NCBI RefSeq assembly: GCF_900156045.1
Contig: NZ_FTMX01000013.1
Coordinates: 1 to 64,000, forward strand
DNA from: Peribacillus simplex
Lineage (GTDB): Bacteria; Bacillota; Bacilli; Bacillales; DSM-1321
Length of the DNA stretch: 64,000 bases
Direction of reading: 5' to 3'
Shown piece by piece: positions 34,419 through 43,367 of the stretch (positions are counted from its first letter, which is position 1; each line of letters begins with the position of its first letter). The translations under genes were made by a program, and so were the position numbers. Below the pieces are notes generated by a model. It was not told the DNA's origin and did not search any database. It worked only from the letters and a program-made list of their open reading frames with translations.

Positions 34419-34961
34419 ATGACTCAATCAACCATCGAAAATCAATCGACTATCGAAACTCAACCGAATAGCAAACTCTTAAAAGGGATTCTGATTGGAG
34501 GTCTTGTTGGTGGTGCGTTGACCTTGCTTGACTCCAATACAAGAAATAAAGTAAAGCGTTCCGCCGTCCTTTTAAAAGACAACTCCATGAATATGATTGA
34601 ACAGGTCAAGGAAAATCCCGGCGATATGAAGGAACAGATGGTATCAGGAGTCAAAGGGGCAACGGAGACGATTAAAGAGGCAATCAATGACGTTGAAACA
34701 CTATATGAAACCGTTAATGAAGACGTGGTGGGTAAAGTATCCGAAGTAAAGGATATCTCCACCGATGCCCTTGGTACAGCTAAAGACGCAACAAGTGAAT
34801 TGAAAGACATCAGTTCAAAAGTGGTCGTTGCCGGTAAACAGCTGAAAGAAACACCATCACAATCATTGAAATCCGATAATGATAAAGGTGAAAAAGAGAG
34901 TGATGAAATCGTTAAAAAATCTGGATTATCCAATCAAAAATCCATTTCATCCAACTTCTAA
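34419..34961 (+). CDS. YtxH-like general stress protein
   Basis: 180 residues. A short hydrophobic glycine-rich segment (LLKGILIGGLVGGALTLL, about 20-37) is followed by a long amphipathic helical region of Lys/Glu/Thr heptads (VKENPGDMKEQMVSGVKGAT, IKEAINDVETLYETV, TALGTAKDATSELKDISS). This is the layout of YtxH proteins, many of which are stress-induced. The SigB-type promoter supports that. Function is unknown; it may be membrane-tethered. Strong AAAGGAGG ribosome site. Confidence 0.75.
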   Translation: MTQSTIENQSTIETQPNSKLLKGILIGGLVGGALTLLDSNTRNKVKRSAVLLKDNSMNMIEQVKENPGDMKEQMVSGVKGATETIKEAINDVETLYETVNEDVVGKVSEVKDISTDALGTAKDATSELKDISSKVVVAGKQLKETPSQSLKSDNDKGEKESDEIVKKSGLSNQKSISSNF

Positions 34962-34968
34962 TATATAA

Positions 34969-35002
34969 AACAAGCTGAGGCATTAAGCCCCAGCTTGTTT
35001 TT
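34969..35002 (+). terminator. terminator after the ytxH-like gene
   Basis: Stem AACAAGCTG(A)GGC / GCC(C)CAGCTTGTT followed by T-rich sequence; one mismatch. Confidence 0.75.
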
Positions 35003-35009
35003 GTAGACA

Positions 35010-35280
35010 AAAGGGGTCCGGAAAATGTACCTTTCATCAAATGATGTTCCCGAACCATTTGACCCAAAGCAACGCCTTCAACTCCCAGGTATGGTTTCTA
35101 TCTAAATTTAATAACAAAGTGGATTGGAGCGGAAGGTGCGAGACTCCTGCGGGAAAAGCGCATCCAAGGGAGACCCCGCTGGCGCTAGCCGAGGAGGCTC
35201 CCCGGAACGCCCGCGGAAAGCGAGTGCCTGGAGCGGAAATCAACGTCCAAATTGTACAAGCCATTAGAAAGCTGAGGCAA
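35010..35280 (+). repeat. structured repeat, copy B, with flanking modules (first unit of a tandem duplication)
   Basis: Core from 35119 (GTGGATTGGAGCGGAAG) to 35244 (GAGCGGAAATCAAC), about 126 bases. Its left module at 35010-35118 includes the palindrome-containing ATCAAATGATGTTCCCGA, and its right module reads TCCAAATTGTACAAGCCATT. The whole unit is repeated next to it. High GC inside an AT-rich background. Short frames within it are artefacts. Confidence 0.85.
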
Positions 35281-35545
35281 ATGGGGGTCGGATAACGTGC
35301 CTTTCATCAAATGATGTTCACGAGCCATTTGACCCAAAAGCAACAACTTCAACTCAATAGGTATGGTTCTATCTAAATCTAATAACGGAGTTGATTGGAA
35401 CGGAAGGTACGAGACTCCTGCGGGAAAAGCGCGTCTAGGGGAGACCCCGCAGGCCCAAGCCGAGGAGGCTGCACGACCGCCCGCGGAAATCGAGTGCCTG
35501 GAGCGGAAATCAACATCCAAATTATACAAGTCATTAAAAAAGCTG
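35281..35545 (+). repeat. structured repeat, copy C, with flanking modules (second unit of the tandem duplication)
   Basis: Core 35390 (GTTGATTGGAACGGAAG) to 35514 (GAGCGGAAATCAAC). Left and right modules correspond to those of copy B with scattered substitutions, so the duplication is not recent. It ends at the terminator shared with the PrsA-like gene. Confidence 0.85.
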
Positions 35546-35564
35546 AGGCGTTATGCCTCAGCTT
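35540..35564. terminator. terminator after the PrsA-like gene
   Basis: Stem AAGCTGAGGC / GCCTCAGCTT with GTTAT loop; T run on the minus strand (complement of 35536-35540). Confidence 0.8.
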
Positions 35565-35596
35565 CTTTGTTCGGTATATCACTTCACTTGATAACC

Positions 35597-36487
35597 TTAG
35601 TTAGAGTCCTCTAATTTATTCGTTATCTCATGATCTTTTTTCACTTCGGCCAACCAAACGGGATATTCCTCTTGTAATTTTTCAGAAAGAAGCGTTTCTT
35701 TAATTACATCTTTACTGTCTTCTAAATTAGCTTTTTTTGCTTCCTTCTTTCCGGTTACTTTTATGATATGGTACCCATAATCGGTTTTGACTGGATCACT
35801 GACTTTATTTATATCAAGATCAAAGGCAACATCTTCAAACTCCTCCACCATATCACCTTTCCCAAAATACCCCAGGCTTCCGCCGTTATCCGCCGTTTGT
35901 GTATCAGTGGAATATTCAGCTGCCAATTTAGCGAAATCACCGCCTTCTGCAATTTCTTTCGCAACTTTTTTAGCCGTTTTTTCGTCTTCTACTAAGATAT
36001 GACTAGCTTCCACTTGTTCAGCTTGATCAAATGTTTCTTTATTATCTTCAAAATACGTACTGATTTCATCGTCCGTCACGGTAATTCTCGGTTCGACCAG
36101 TTTTTTCGTTTGCAGATAAACCACGATGTCCTTTTTTAAGGCATCCATGGAAGAACCGCTTGCTTCCAATTGCTCTTTTAACGACTTTTCATCACCATAG
36201 GACTCAGCCATAGTATCGATTTCTTTCTGGATTTCTTCATCCTTAATTTTAATTCCCGCTTTTTCCGCTTCCAATTCAACCAATTTATTCGTAATCAACA
36301 GGTCCAAAGTATCTGCTCCGTACCCCGCAACAAGCGCATCATATAGCTCATCCTTATTGATTTTCTCGCCATCGATACTCGCCATTGTCTTATCCGTGGA
36401 AGATATCATCGCAAATGCCATGATCCCGGCAATGATCAAAATGCTCCCTGCCCAAATATATGCCTTCGTGCTTCTTAATAGTTTCAT
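35597..36487 (-). CDS. membrane-anchored PrsA-like peptidyl-prolyl isomerase (parvulin)
   Basis: 296 residues. An N-terminal hydrophobic anchor (about 10-28) without a lipobox Cys is followed by a SurA-like chaperone region (about 35-150) and a parvulin domain (about 155-250: VEASHILVEDEKTAKKVAKE, GGDFAKLAAEYSTD, GGSLGYFGKGDMVEEFE, YGYHIIKV). It probably helps folding of secreted proteins outside the membrane. Lack of the lipobox separates it from classical PrsA lipoproteins and makes it more like B. subtilis YacD. Single gene with its own terminator. Confidence 0.87.
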   Translation of the reverse strand: MKLLRSTKAYIWAGSILIIAGIMAFAMISSTDKTMASIDGEKINKDELYDALVAGYGADTLDLLITNKLVELEAEKAGIKIKDEEIQKEIDTMAESYGDEKSLKEQLEASGSSMDALKKDIVVYLQTKKLVEPRITVTDDEISTYFEDNKETFDQAEQVEASHILVEDEKTAKKVAKEIAEGGDFAKLAAEYSTDTQTADNGGSLGYFGKGDMVEEFEDVAFDLDINKVSDPVKTDYGYHIIKVTGKKEAKKANLEDSKDVIKETLLSEKLQEEYPVWLAEVKKDHEITNKLEDSN

Positions 36488-36725
36488 GAATACTCTCCCT
36501 TAATTTTTCTATAATGATAGCGTGGAAATATTAATTAATCCTTAAGATTTTAATCTTACCTTCAATATGCACTAACCTATCATTATACTAACATACTTAT
36601 ATCTCTACAGATATTTTAGTGTATTTCATTCTACTACCAAGTTACTTTGATATTTGGTTGATCACTACAAAAAACGAAATTATACCGTTATATCGACTTT
36701 TGATATACAGGTAACGGAATGGGAA

Positions 36726-36764
36726 AAAGCATGGTGTACGGAGGGAATTCCTACACCATGCTTT
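36726..36764 (-). terminator. terminator of the pot operon
   Basis: Stem AAAGCATGGTGTA / TACACCATGCTTT directly after the potD stop (minus strand), followed by a T run (complement of 36722-36728). Confidence 0.85.
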
Positions 36765-36774
36765 TCTTCTTGTG

Positions 36775-37848
36775 TTATTTACGATGCATCTTGAATTCAA
36801 GGAAGAGTTCGTTGTAATGGGCCAAGTTTTTCTTCCCGAGGTTTTCGTACACTTCGAGTTTCTTTGTCAGTTCCGGTGATGGATAGAAACGTTCATCCTT
36901 CACCACTTCTTCAGGCATATATTTCAGTGCCTCTTTATTGGGTGTCGAATAACTTACATATTCAGCATTCTGTGCCGCAACTTTCGGGTCCAGCATGAAG
37001 TTGATGAACTGGTGAGCCGCATCGACGTTTTTGGTTGTTTTCGGGATGACCATATTATCAAACCATAAATTGGACCCCTCTTTTGGAACAACGTATTCGA
37101 GATCTTCATTTTCAGCCATGATTTCAGAAGCAACTCCCGACCAAACAAGGCCGATCGCCGCTTCCTGGGCTTCCAATAGCATGCGGCTTTCATCTCCCAC
37201 TATCGCTTTAATATTCGGGGTGAGGGCATCAAGTTTGGATTTTGCCTCTTGAAGGTGTTCTTCATCTATATCATTCAATGAATAATTCAATGAGTTCAGA
37301 CCCATGCCCATCACTTCCCTAGCCCCATCCGTCAAAAGGATTTCATTTTTTAAATCTTTATCCCATAAATCCGCCCAGGCCGTTATTTCTTTGCCGCCGA
37401 GCATCTTGGAATTGTAAACAATTCCAACAGTTCCCCAGAAATAAGGGACGGAATATTTATTCTCCGGATCGAATGGCAGGTCGATGAACCGTTCATCGAT
37501 GTTTTTCAAATTAGGAAGCTTGGAATGATCCAAGGGAATCAGCAAGTCTTCCTGCCGCATCTTATCGATCATATACTCAGACGGAATGGCAATATCATAA
37601 GTAGTACCGCCCTGTTCGATTTTAGTCATCATGGCCTCATTCGAATCGAACGTCTCATAAATGACCTTTATCCCTGTTTCTTCTTCAAAACGTTCGATTA
37701 GATCCGTATCGATGTAATCGCCCCAATTATAGATGGTAAGCGTATTGCTGCTCGTAAACCCCTGCGATGAATTCAACCTTGAAATCGCATATAGCAGCAA
37801 AGCGGATACGAGGGAAATGATCAAAAACATTTGGACAAGCCTTTTCAT
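36775..37848 (-). CDS. potD: spermidine/putrescine-binding protein PotD
   Basis: 357 residues. N-terminal hydrophobic segment (about 5-22) with no lipobox Cys, so it seems to be membrane-anchored by an uncleaved or type-I signal. The bacterial solute-binding fold begins LTIYNWGDYIDTDLI, the PotD signature, and contains VPYFWGTVGIVYN and EGSNLWFDNMVIPK. It binds polyamines for PotABC. Its ATG overlaps the potC stop as ATGA. Confidence 0.92.
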   Translation of the reverse strand: MKRLVQMFLIISLVSALLLYAISRLNSSQGFTSSNTLTIYNWGDYIDTDLIERFEEETGIKVIYETFDSNEAMMTKIEQGGTTYDIAIPSEYMIDKMRQEDLLIPLDHSKLPNLKNIDERFIDLPFDPENKYSVPYFWGTVGIVYNSKMLGGKEITAWADLWDKDLKNEILLTDGAREVMGMGLNSLNYSLNDIDEEHLQEAKSKLDALTPNIKAIVGDESRMLLEAQEAAIGLVWSGVASEIMAENEDLEYVVPKEGSNLWFDNMVIPKTTKNVDAAHQFINFMLDPKVAAQNAEYVSYSTPNKEALKYMPEEVVKDERFYPSPELTKKLEVYENLGKKNLAHYNELFLEFKMHRK

Positions 37849-38657
37849 CGTTTCCCCCCCATTCCCGTTTGCCTTGCACGTTGAGTTATAAAGTAATATA
37901 CGACAACCAATAGCAGTGTCACGACGAACAGCAGTGTCGATAGTGCATTGATATTCAATGAAATCCCACGGCGGGCCAATGAATAGATTTCCACAGAAAG
38001 AGTGGAGAAGCCATTACCGGTCACAAAGAACGTAACTGCAAAATCATCAAGTGAATAAGTCAATGCCATAAAAAAACCAGCAAAGATACCTGGTAAGATG
38101 TATGGAAGGATCACCTTCGTCAATACATCCCACCGGCTTGCTCCTAAATCTCGGGCCGCATCAATTAAAGTAGGGCTCATTTCCTGAAGTTTCGGAAGGA
38201 CCAGCAGCACTACGATCGGGATGCTGAAGGCGATATGCGACAACAGTACCGAGTAGAATCCAAGCTTGATCCCGGCCATTGTGAATAAAATCAGGAAGGA
38301 AGCACCGATGATCACATCGGGACTGACAATCAATACATTATTCAATGATAATACCGTATTCTTAGCTTTACTGCTCGTAAAGGACCGAATTCCAATCGCC
38401 CCCATCACGCCTATGATCGTTGAGATCACTGCGGATAATAAGGCGATCACAAGTGTATTCAATACAATGATCAGCAGCCTTGTATCTTGGAACAGTTCCT
38501 TGTACCACTCCATCGTGAACCCTTTAAAGTCATACATCGTTCCACCGCTGTTAAAAGAGTAAAAGACTAAAAAGAAAATCGGTGCATAGAGTATGAGAAA
38601 AATCAAAACGAGAAACGCTCTTGATATTGGTGATAATTTTTTGCCCAATTTACACAC
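37845..38657 (-). CDS. potC: polyamine ABC permease PotC
   Basis: 270 residues, about six membrane segments, with the coupling-loop motif DAARDLGASRWDVLTKVILP. It starts with GTG inside the last codons of potB, or with a TTG three codons later. It pairs with PotB. Confidence 0.92.
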   Translation of the reverse strand: MCKLGKKLSPISRAFLVLIFLILYAPIFFLVFYSFNSGGTMYDFKGFTMEWYKELFQDTRLLIIVLNTLVIALLSAVISTIIGVMGAIGIRSFTSSKAKNTVLSLNNVLIVSPDVIIGASFLILFTMAGIKLGFYSVLLSHIAFSIPIVVLLVLPKLQEMSPTLIDAARDLGASRWDVLTKVILPYILPGIFAGFFMALTYSLDDFAVTFFVTGNGFSTLSVEIYSLARRGISLNINALSTLLFVVTLLLVVVYYFITQRARQTGMGGKR

Positions 38658-39453
38658 CCTGCTTTCGGTTACCCGTTACAAACATAATCAGGAACATTAT
38701 AATAATCAAAAATACCGCAATTGTGGAACCCATTCCCCAATCCTGTGTCACAAGGAAGTGCTGCTCGATAGCCGTACCAAGCGTAATGACTCTGTTACCG
38801 GCAATCAGTCTTGTAAGCATGAACAATGAAAGTGCCGGGATGAAGACTACCTGGCATCCCGTCTTTACACCATCTAACGTCAATGGGAAAATGACACGGC
38901 GGAATGTCATCCAATGGGACGCTCCCAAGTCATTGGCCGCATCCACAAGGGTTGGATTCATTTTATCAAGCGCATTGAATATCGGTAAGATCATAAACGG
39001 GATGAAAATATAAACCGAAACGAATATGAAGCTGAAATCCGTAAAGAGAATCTGCTGCTTTCCGATTCCTACCGCTTCTAAAAAACCATTCGCCACACCA
39101 TAAGTGCCAAAAATACCAATGAAGGCATAAGCCTTCAAAAGTAAATTGATCCAGGAAGGAACGATGATCAGCAAAAGCCACAACTGCTTATGCTTTGTTT
39201 TCGTTAACAAATAAGCGGTCGGATAAGCGACTAAAAGGGATATCCCCGTAATCAGGAAAGCATACCAAAATGAGCTTAAAGTCATTTTTAAATATACAGG
39301 CGTAAAGAACTTTTGATAGTTAATCAAAGATAGATTGCCTTCAATGTCAAAGAAGGAATAGTAAAGGATTAACAAAATGGGTGCGATCACGAATAAAGCA
39401 ATCCATAAGACATAGGGTATGAAGTAAATATTCCGGGATATTTTATTCTTCAT
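38650..39453 (-). CDS. potB: polyamine ABC permease PotB
   Basis: About 267 residues from the ATG at 39453, which overlaps the potA stop by 11 bases and has GGGGAAAG upstream; a longer frame back to 39525 is less likely. Six membrane segments, with coupling motif DAANDLGASHWMTFRRVIFP. Confidence 0.92.
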   Translation of the reverse strand: MKNKISRNIYFIPYVLWIALFVIAPILLILYYSFFDIEGNLSLINYQKFFTPVYLKMTLSSFWYAFLITGISLLVAYPTAYLLTKTKHKQLWLLLIIVPSWINLLLKAYAFIGIFGTYGVANGFLEAVGIGKQQILFTDFSFIFVSVYIFIPFMILPIFNALDKMNPTLVDAANDLGASHWMTFRRVIFPLTLDGVKTGCQVVFIPALSLFMLTRLIAGNRVITLGTAIEQHFLVTQDWGMGSTIAVFLIIIMFLIMFVTGNRKQGV

Positions 39454-40552
39454 GACTTTCCCCATCATGATACGCTTCCAGGCGTTTATCGAATTCTTCT
39501 TCCGTTTCACCCAATCGCATGACATGAATCGATTCCGGATCGAAATAAAGACCTATTTCATCTCCAACTGCCACTTTTTTCGTTGATTGGACAAGCCATT
39601 CATTTCCATCATGGTCATAACAGCTGATTTCATAATGAACACCGCGAAATAGCTGGGAATCCACCCGAACTTGCAGTTTTCCGCGATCTACGGAAGTAAT
39701 CTCTAAATCTTCCGGGCGGATGACGATATCGACAGCTTCATTACTGTTCAATCCTTGGTCGACACATTCGAACTGTCTGCCAACGAATTCCACACGGTAA
39801 TCTTCAATCATTTTTCCTTTTACAATATTAGACTCACCGATGAAATCGGCAACGAACCGATTCAGCGGTTCATCATAAATATCCGTAGGGGTCCCGCTTT
39901 GCTGAATTTTCCCTTTGTTAAGGACAAAAATCTCATCTGACATCGCCAATGCTTCCTCTTGGTCATGAGTGACGAAGATAAACGTGATTCCAAGCCTCTG
40001 TTGCAGCTCCCGCAATTCATATTGCATTTCTGTACGCAATTTTAAATCGAGTGCAGATAGCGGTTCATCCAGTAGGATGACTTCAGGTTCATTAACAATC
40101 GCCCTGGCAATCGCTACCCGTTGCCGCTGACCGCCGGACATTTCCCTGATCTCCCGTTTTTCATACCCCTCCAAATTAACAAAGCTTAAGGCTTCCTTCA
40201 CCTTGATTTCCACTTCCGAATTCTTCATTTTTTTGATCCGAAGACCAAATGCTACATTTTCAAATACATTTAAATGCGGAAAAAGTGCATAATCTTGAAA
40301 TACCGTATTCACCTGCCTTTTATTGGCTGGCACATCATTGATCTTTTTTCCTTCGAAGTAAATATCACCTTTGGAGGCTTCCGTAAATCCGGCAATCAAG
40401 CGAAGGATCGTGGTCTTCCCACATCCGGAAGGACCCAAGAGCGTATAGAACTTCCCTCTCTCGATCTCAAAACTAACATTATCGAGAACTACCGTATCAT
40501 CATCAAATTGCTTCGTAACCTGATCGAAGCGTATTATATTCCCGTTTGACAT
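39443..40552 (-). CDS. potA: polyamine ABC transporter ATPase PotA
   Basis: 369 residues: Walker A GPSGCGKT (about 38), Q-loop FQDYALFPH, signature MSGGQRQRVAIARA, Walker B VILLDEPLSALD, switch FVTHDQEEAL, then a C-terminal TOBE regulatory domain (about 240-350) with IRPEDLEI. It powers polyamine import. It follows the XRE-cupin regulator by about 63 bases, and the five genes are probably one operon. Confidence 0.93.
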   Translation of the reverse strand: MSNGNIIRFDQVTKQFDDDTVVLDNVSFEIERGKFYTLLGPSGCGKTTILRLIAGFTEASKGDIYFEGKKINDVPANKRQVNTVFQDYALFPHLNVFENVAFGLRIKKMKNSEVEIKVKEALSFVNLEGYEKREIREMSGGQRQRVAIARAIVNEPEVILLDEPLSALDLKLRTEMQYELRELQQRLGITFIFVTHDQEEALAMSDEIFVLNKGKIQQSGTPTDIYDEPLNRFVADFIGESNIVKGKMIEDYRVEFVGRQFECVDQGLNSNEAVDIVIRPEDLEITSVDRGKLQVRVDSQLFRGVHYEISCYDHDGNEWLVQSTKKVAVGDEIGLYFDPESIHVMRLGETEEEFDKRLEAYHDGESHEE

Positions 40553-40615
40553 AGCTTCTTCCCTCTCTCCATTACCTTACTCATCAATCTTCAACGATTG
40601 CATTTGTATTGAATT

Positions 40616-41158
40616 CTATAAGTATGATTCCGTCACCACGAGTAATAACTCTGACGGACCTTCAAAATCATTGATGATTTGATGTTCATCTGAAGCATGA
40701 AAATAAATCGACTCCCCTGCCTTGACAAAATACGTGTGTGTACCTAGCTTTACAATGACTCTTCCGCGTAATACATAACCGAAAGTTTCAGACAAGGATG
40801 GTTCAAACTGTTTGAACTCCCCTTTTTCCTGAAGAGTCAGCCGAATAGGTTCCATTTCCTTTTCATTCGATTCAGGCACAAGCCACTGGATTTGATACCC
40901 GCGTTCTTCATCGATGAAAAATGTTTGTGCTTCTTCTTCATAAACCACTTTTTGGACTTGATCCTCTTCATCGAAGAACTGCTTCGGCTTGCAGCCGAGT
41001 ACTTCTAAAATATTGAAAAGAGTTTCAATTGAAGGGGAACTAAGATCCCTTTCCAACTGTGAAATATATCCCTTGCTTAAATCCGTTCTTTCCCCCAATT
41101 CTTCCTGGGTCAATCCCTTTTTCAAGCGAAGGTTCTTTATTTTTTTTCCAATTTGCAT
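40616..41158 (-). CDS. XRE-cupin regulator of the polyamine operon
   Basis: 180 residues: N-terminal XRE helix-turn-helix (about 1-60; GLTQEELGERTDLSKGYISQ), linker, and C-terminal cupin (about 105-178; FGYVLRGRVIVKLGTHTYFV, GESIYFHASDEHQI). The same architecture as E. coli PuuR-type polyamine regulators. First gene of the pot operon; GTAAAC-type inverted repeats directly upstream suggest autoregulation, with polyamine binding in the cupin (inference). Confidence 0.87.
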   Translation of the reverse strand: MQIGKKIKNLRLKKGLTQEELGERTDLSKGYISQLERDLSSPSIETLFNILEVLGCKPKQFFDEEDQVQKVVYEEEAQTFFIDEERGYQIQWLVPESNEKEMEPIRLTLQEKGEFKQFEPSLSETFGYVLRGRVIVKLGTHTYFVKAGESIYFHASDEHQIINDFEGPSELLLVVTESYL

Positions 41159-41175
41159 CCCATTACCCTCAATCG

Positions 41176-41225
41176 GTTTACTTATAGTAAACCCACAGTA
41201 GATAAAGTTTTATATAAGTAAACTT
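41176..41225. promoter_or_regulatory. paired inverted repeats upstream of xre-potABCD
   Basis: GTTTACTTATAGTAAAC (41176-41192), a 7-base-arm palindrome, and a second related one, AAGTTTTATATAAGTAAACT (41206-41225), 18-33 bases upstream of the regulator start. They are probable autoregulatory operators. Confidence 0.6.
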
Positions 41226-41228
41226 TCA

Positions 41229-41580
41229 GTTTAATTTTACGAATATCATTATACAGGAAATGCGGGAAACTTCAAACGGTATTTCCAGGCGTGAATACAA
41301 AAAAGGACCGCCACAGGGCAGTCCTTTCTGATTTACTATTGGAAATGAAGCAAAGCAGGGTATAGAAATAGTTACCTCTCATGATTCTTCCACGTATTCT
41401 TGCCAAATGTGACGTGTCAAACCTTTTTGATGATCCTTTCTTTCCGTACATTGCTAAAAAAAGAACCGCAAATATGTTTGGTGTCCTCTTCCAATCACGT
41501 TTTCTAATTGTAATTCTTAGATATTATTATCATAGCTGGTGCTGCAATCGTACCTATTACAAAATCGCTAAAAGTTAAAA
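41229..41580. other. intergenic region left of repeat D
   Basis: Contains an imperfect hairpin at 41302-41328 (AAAGGACCGCC / GGCAGTCCTTT), terminator-like. The related sequence CCGCCACCTGGCAGTCC occurs again at 41784-41800 on the other side of repeat D, as if a hairpin before and after the repeat were duplicated. I see no gene here. Confidence 0.4.
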
Positions 41581-41584
41581 TAAA

Positions 41585-41713
41585 GTTGATTGGAACGGAA
41601 GGTACGAGACTCCTGCGGGAAAAGCGCGTCCAGGGGAGACCCCGCAGGCGCAAGCGCGCCGAGGAGGCTCCCGGACCGCCCGCGGAAAGCGAGTGCCTGG
41701 AGCGGAAATCAAC
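41585..41713 (+). repeat. structured repeat, copy D
   Basis: Complete core, 129 bases, from GTTGATTGGAACGGAAG to GAGCGGAAATCAAC. Includes CTCCTGCGGG and CCCCGCAGG, which can pair, and GAGACTCCT/AGGAGGCTC, which pair at 8 of 9 positions. After it, at about 41758-41780, the sequence CGAGTTTGTCTACAGTCTGA resembles the hairpin after copy A (24842-24861). Confidence 0.85.
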
Positions 41714-41803
41714 GTTCCATTTTACAAACACTCAAAAAAACAGTAGATGATATTTTTCCTCGAGTTTGTCTACAGTCTGAAACCGCCACCTGGCAGTCCC
41801 CTT

Positions 41804-43189
41804 TTACAACTTCAGACATATCTCCTGCGCTTTCTTTTCCCCATCAGCAATACAGTCCGGTATTCCGACACCATTGTATGAACAGCCCGCAAGTAAGACA
41901 TTCGGATAATCCTTGGAGATTTTTGCCTCCAGTGATTGAACGATTTGAGGATGTTTAATATGGTAGTTGGGCATATTTTCATGCCATTTCGTAACTTCAC
42001 TCGTTACTGGATTCCCGGAAATGCTTAGACTGTTTTTAATATCGCGTAAAGCCACAGAGATCAATTCCTGGTTTGTAAGGGACCGTAAGCGTTCATAGTC
42101 CGGACTAGAGCTTTTATAAAAAAGCCTTACCAAAAGCTGACTGTTTTCAGAAGTATGCTCCCATTTCCGGCTTGTCCATGTACATGCATTGCAGATCAAA
42201 TCACTATTATCACCTGCAATGAAACCTGTCCCGTCTTTAGGAAGCATGCTGTCCGGGATATCGAATCCAAGATAAACGCTAATCATCGAACTATTGATCA
42301 AGCCGTCGAAGTCCTCATCCAACTCCCGATCACCCAATAATTTCTGGGCAACTGTATGCGGTGTACTCAATACGATGAAGTCCGTTTCCAGCGTTTCACC
42401 GTTTGCCAATGAAATGACGTACCCTTCATCTCCTTTTCCAATTTTATCTACACTGACCCCTTTTAAAATTTCCACCATATCGAGGCTTGCCTCAATTCGA
42501 TCAACCAATGTTGATAAGCCATTTTTAAACGAAAGGAACTTCTTATTTCCCTTGCTTTGGTATTTCTGCTTATTTTCCGATAAACCGCGTATTATACTGC
42601 CATATTCATTTTTATAATCCAGCATCTCCGGGAGTGTTTTGGCAATGGTCAATTCATTTAATTTTCCTGAGTAAACACCCGATAGGACAGGCGATATCTG
42701 CTTTTGCACCAATTCCTTACCTAAGAAGCTTTCAAGAAATACACCAATTGAGTCATTCTTCGTAAACGTCTCATTTTTTGTATAGAAATCCTTTAAGGCG
42801 TCAACCTTACCTTGGGCGGAAACCAGATCGCTTTTCGCCAGCGACTCCAGGCTCATTGGTATTCCGAATAGGGCATCCTCGGGGATTCCCTTCAGCATCC
42901 CATCTGTATGGATGAATGATTTTCCCGTCGCATTATAGACAACTTCATCCTCTAGGTTCAATTCCTTAATAAATGGTTTTATATTTTGTTTCCTGGCGAC
43001 AATCGAATCGGCACCCGCTTCAATTTTAAATGGACCATTGTGCACAGTCCTTATTTTACCGCCTAGTTCCTCATTTCCTTCTATTAATATCAATCGTACG
43101 GAGAGACTCCTCGCTTTAACTGTTTTTTGTAAATAATACATGGTTGATAAACCGGTAATGCCTCCACCTACGACTACGACTGTTTTCAT
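41804..43189 (-). CDS. hemY: HemY-type protoporphyrinogen/coproporphyrinogen oxidase
   Basis: 461 residues. N-terminal FAD-binding VVVGGGITGLSTMYYL (Rossmann GxGxxG variant), EAGADSIVARKQN, and a C-terminal FAD block LLAGCSYNGVGIPDCIADG. It catalyses the oxygen-dependent oxidation late in haem synthesis. In Firmicutes this enzyme works on coproporphyrinogen III (now called CgoX) in the coproporphyrin branch. It is not beside hemE/hemH here, unlike B. subtilis hemEHY, so it is a separate or second copy. Confidence 0.9.
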   Translation of the reverse strand: MKTVVVVGGGITGLSTMYYLQKTVKARSLSVRLILIEGNEELGGKIRTVHNGPFKIEAGADSIVARKQNIKPFIKELNLEDEVVYNATGKSFIHTDGMLKGIPEDALFGIPMSLESLAKSDLVSAQGKVDALKDFYTKNETFTKNDSIGVFLESFLGKELVQKQISPVLSGVYSGKLNELTIAKTLPEMLDYKNEYGSIIRGLSENKQKYQSKGNKKFLSFKNGLSTLVDRIEASLDMVEILKGVSVDKIGKGDEGYVISLANGETLETDFIVLSTPHTVAQKLLGDRELDEDFDGLINSSMISVYLGFDIPDSMLPKDGTGFIAGDNSDLICNACTWTSRKWEHTSENSQLLVRLFYKSSSPDYERLRSLTNQELISVALRDIKNSLSISGNPVTSEVTKWHENMPNYHIKHPQIVQSLEAKISKDYPNVLLAGCSYNGVGIPDCIADGEKKAQEICLKL

Positions 43190-43367
43190 TGGGACTACAC
43201 CTCGATTAACGAATTTTGCATTAAGTAAAGTGTACCATAAGGCAGCGGCATTATTAAAAGCCGCCCTTCTAATTCATTGGTTTCGTAATGAAACCTGTAA
43301 CAAATTGGACAAAAAAGACCTCTCCTCTTGGAAAAGTCTAGATTCAACAATATTTGTATTTCGTTCC

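Noticed and set aside
35041..35614. Several 65-115 codon frames across the repeats at 35 kb, and similar ones at 24.6, 41.6 and 46.3 kb
   Set aside because: They are translations of the GC-rich repeat core in several frames and strands; the same residues recur because the DNA repeats, not because of a protein family.
43190..43367. Hairpin-rich stretch between hemY and the GNAT gene as a riboswitch
   Set aside because: The arms GCGGC/GCCGC and GGTTTC/GAAACC are short and match no class I know; the gap is only 178 bases.
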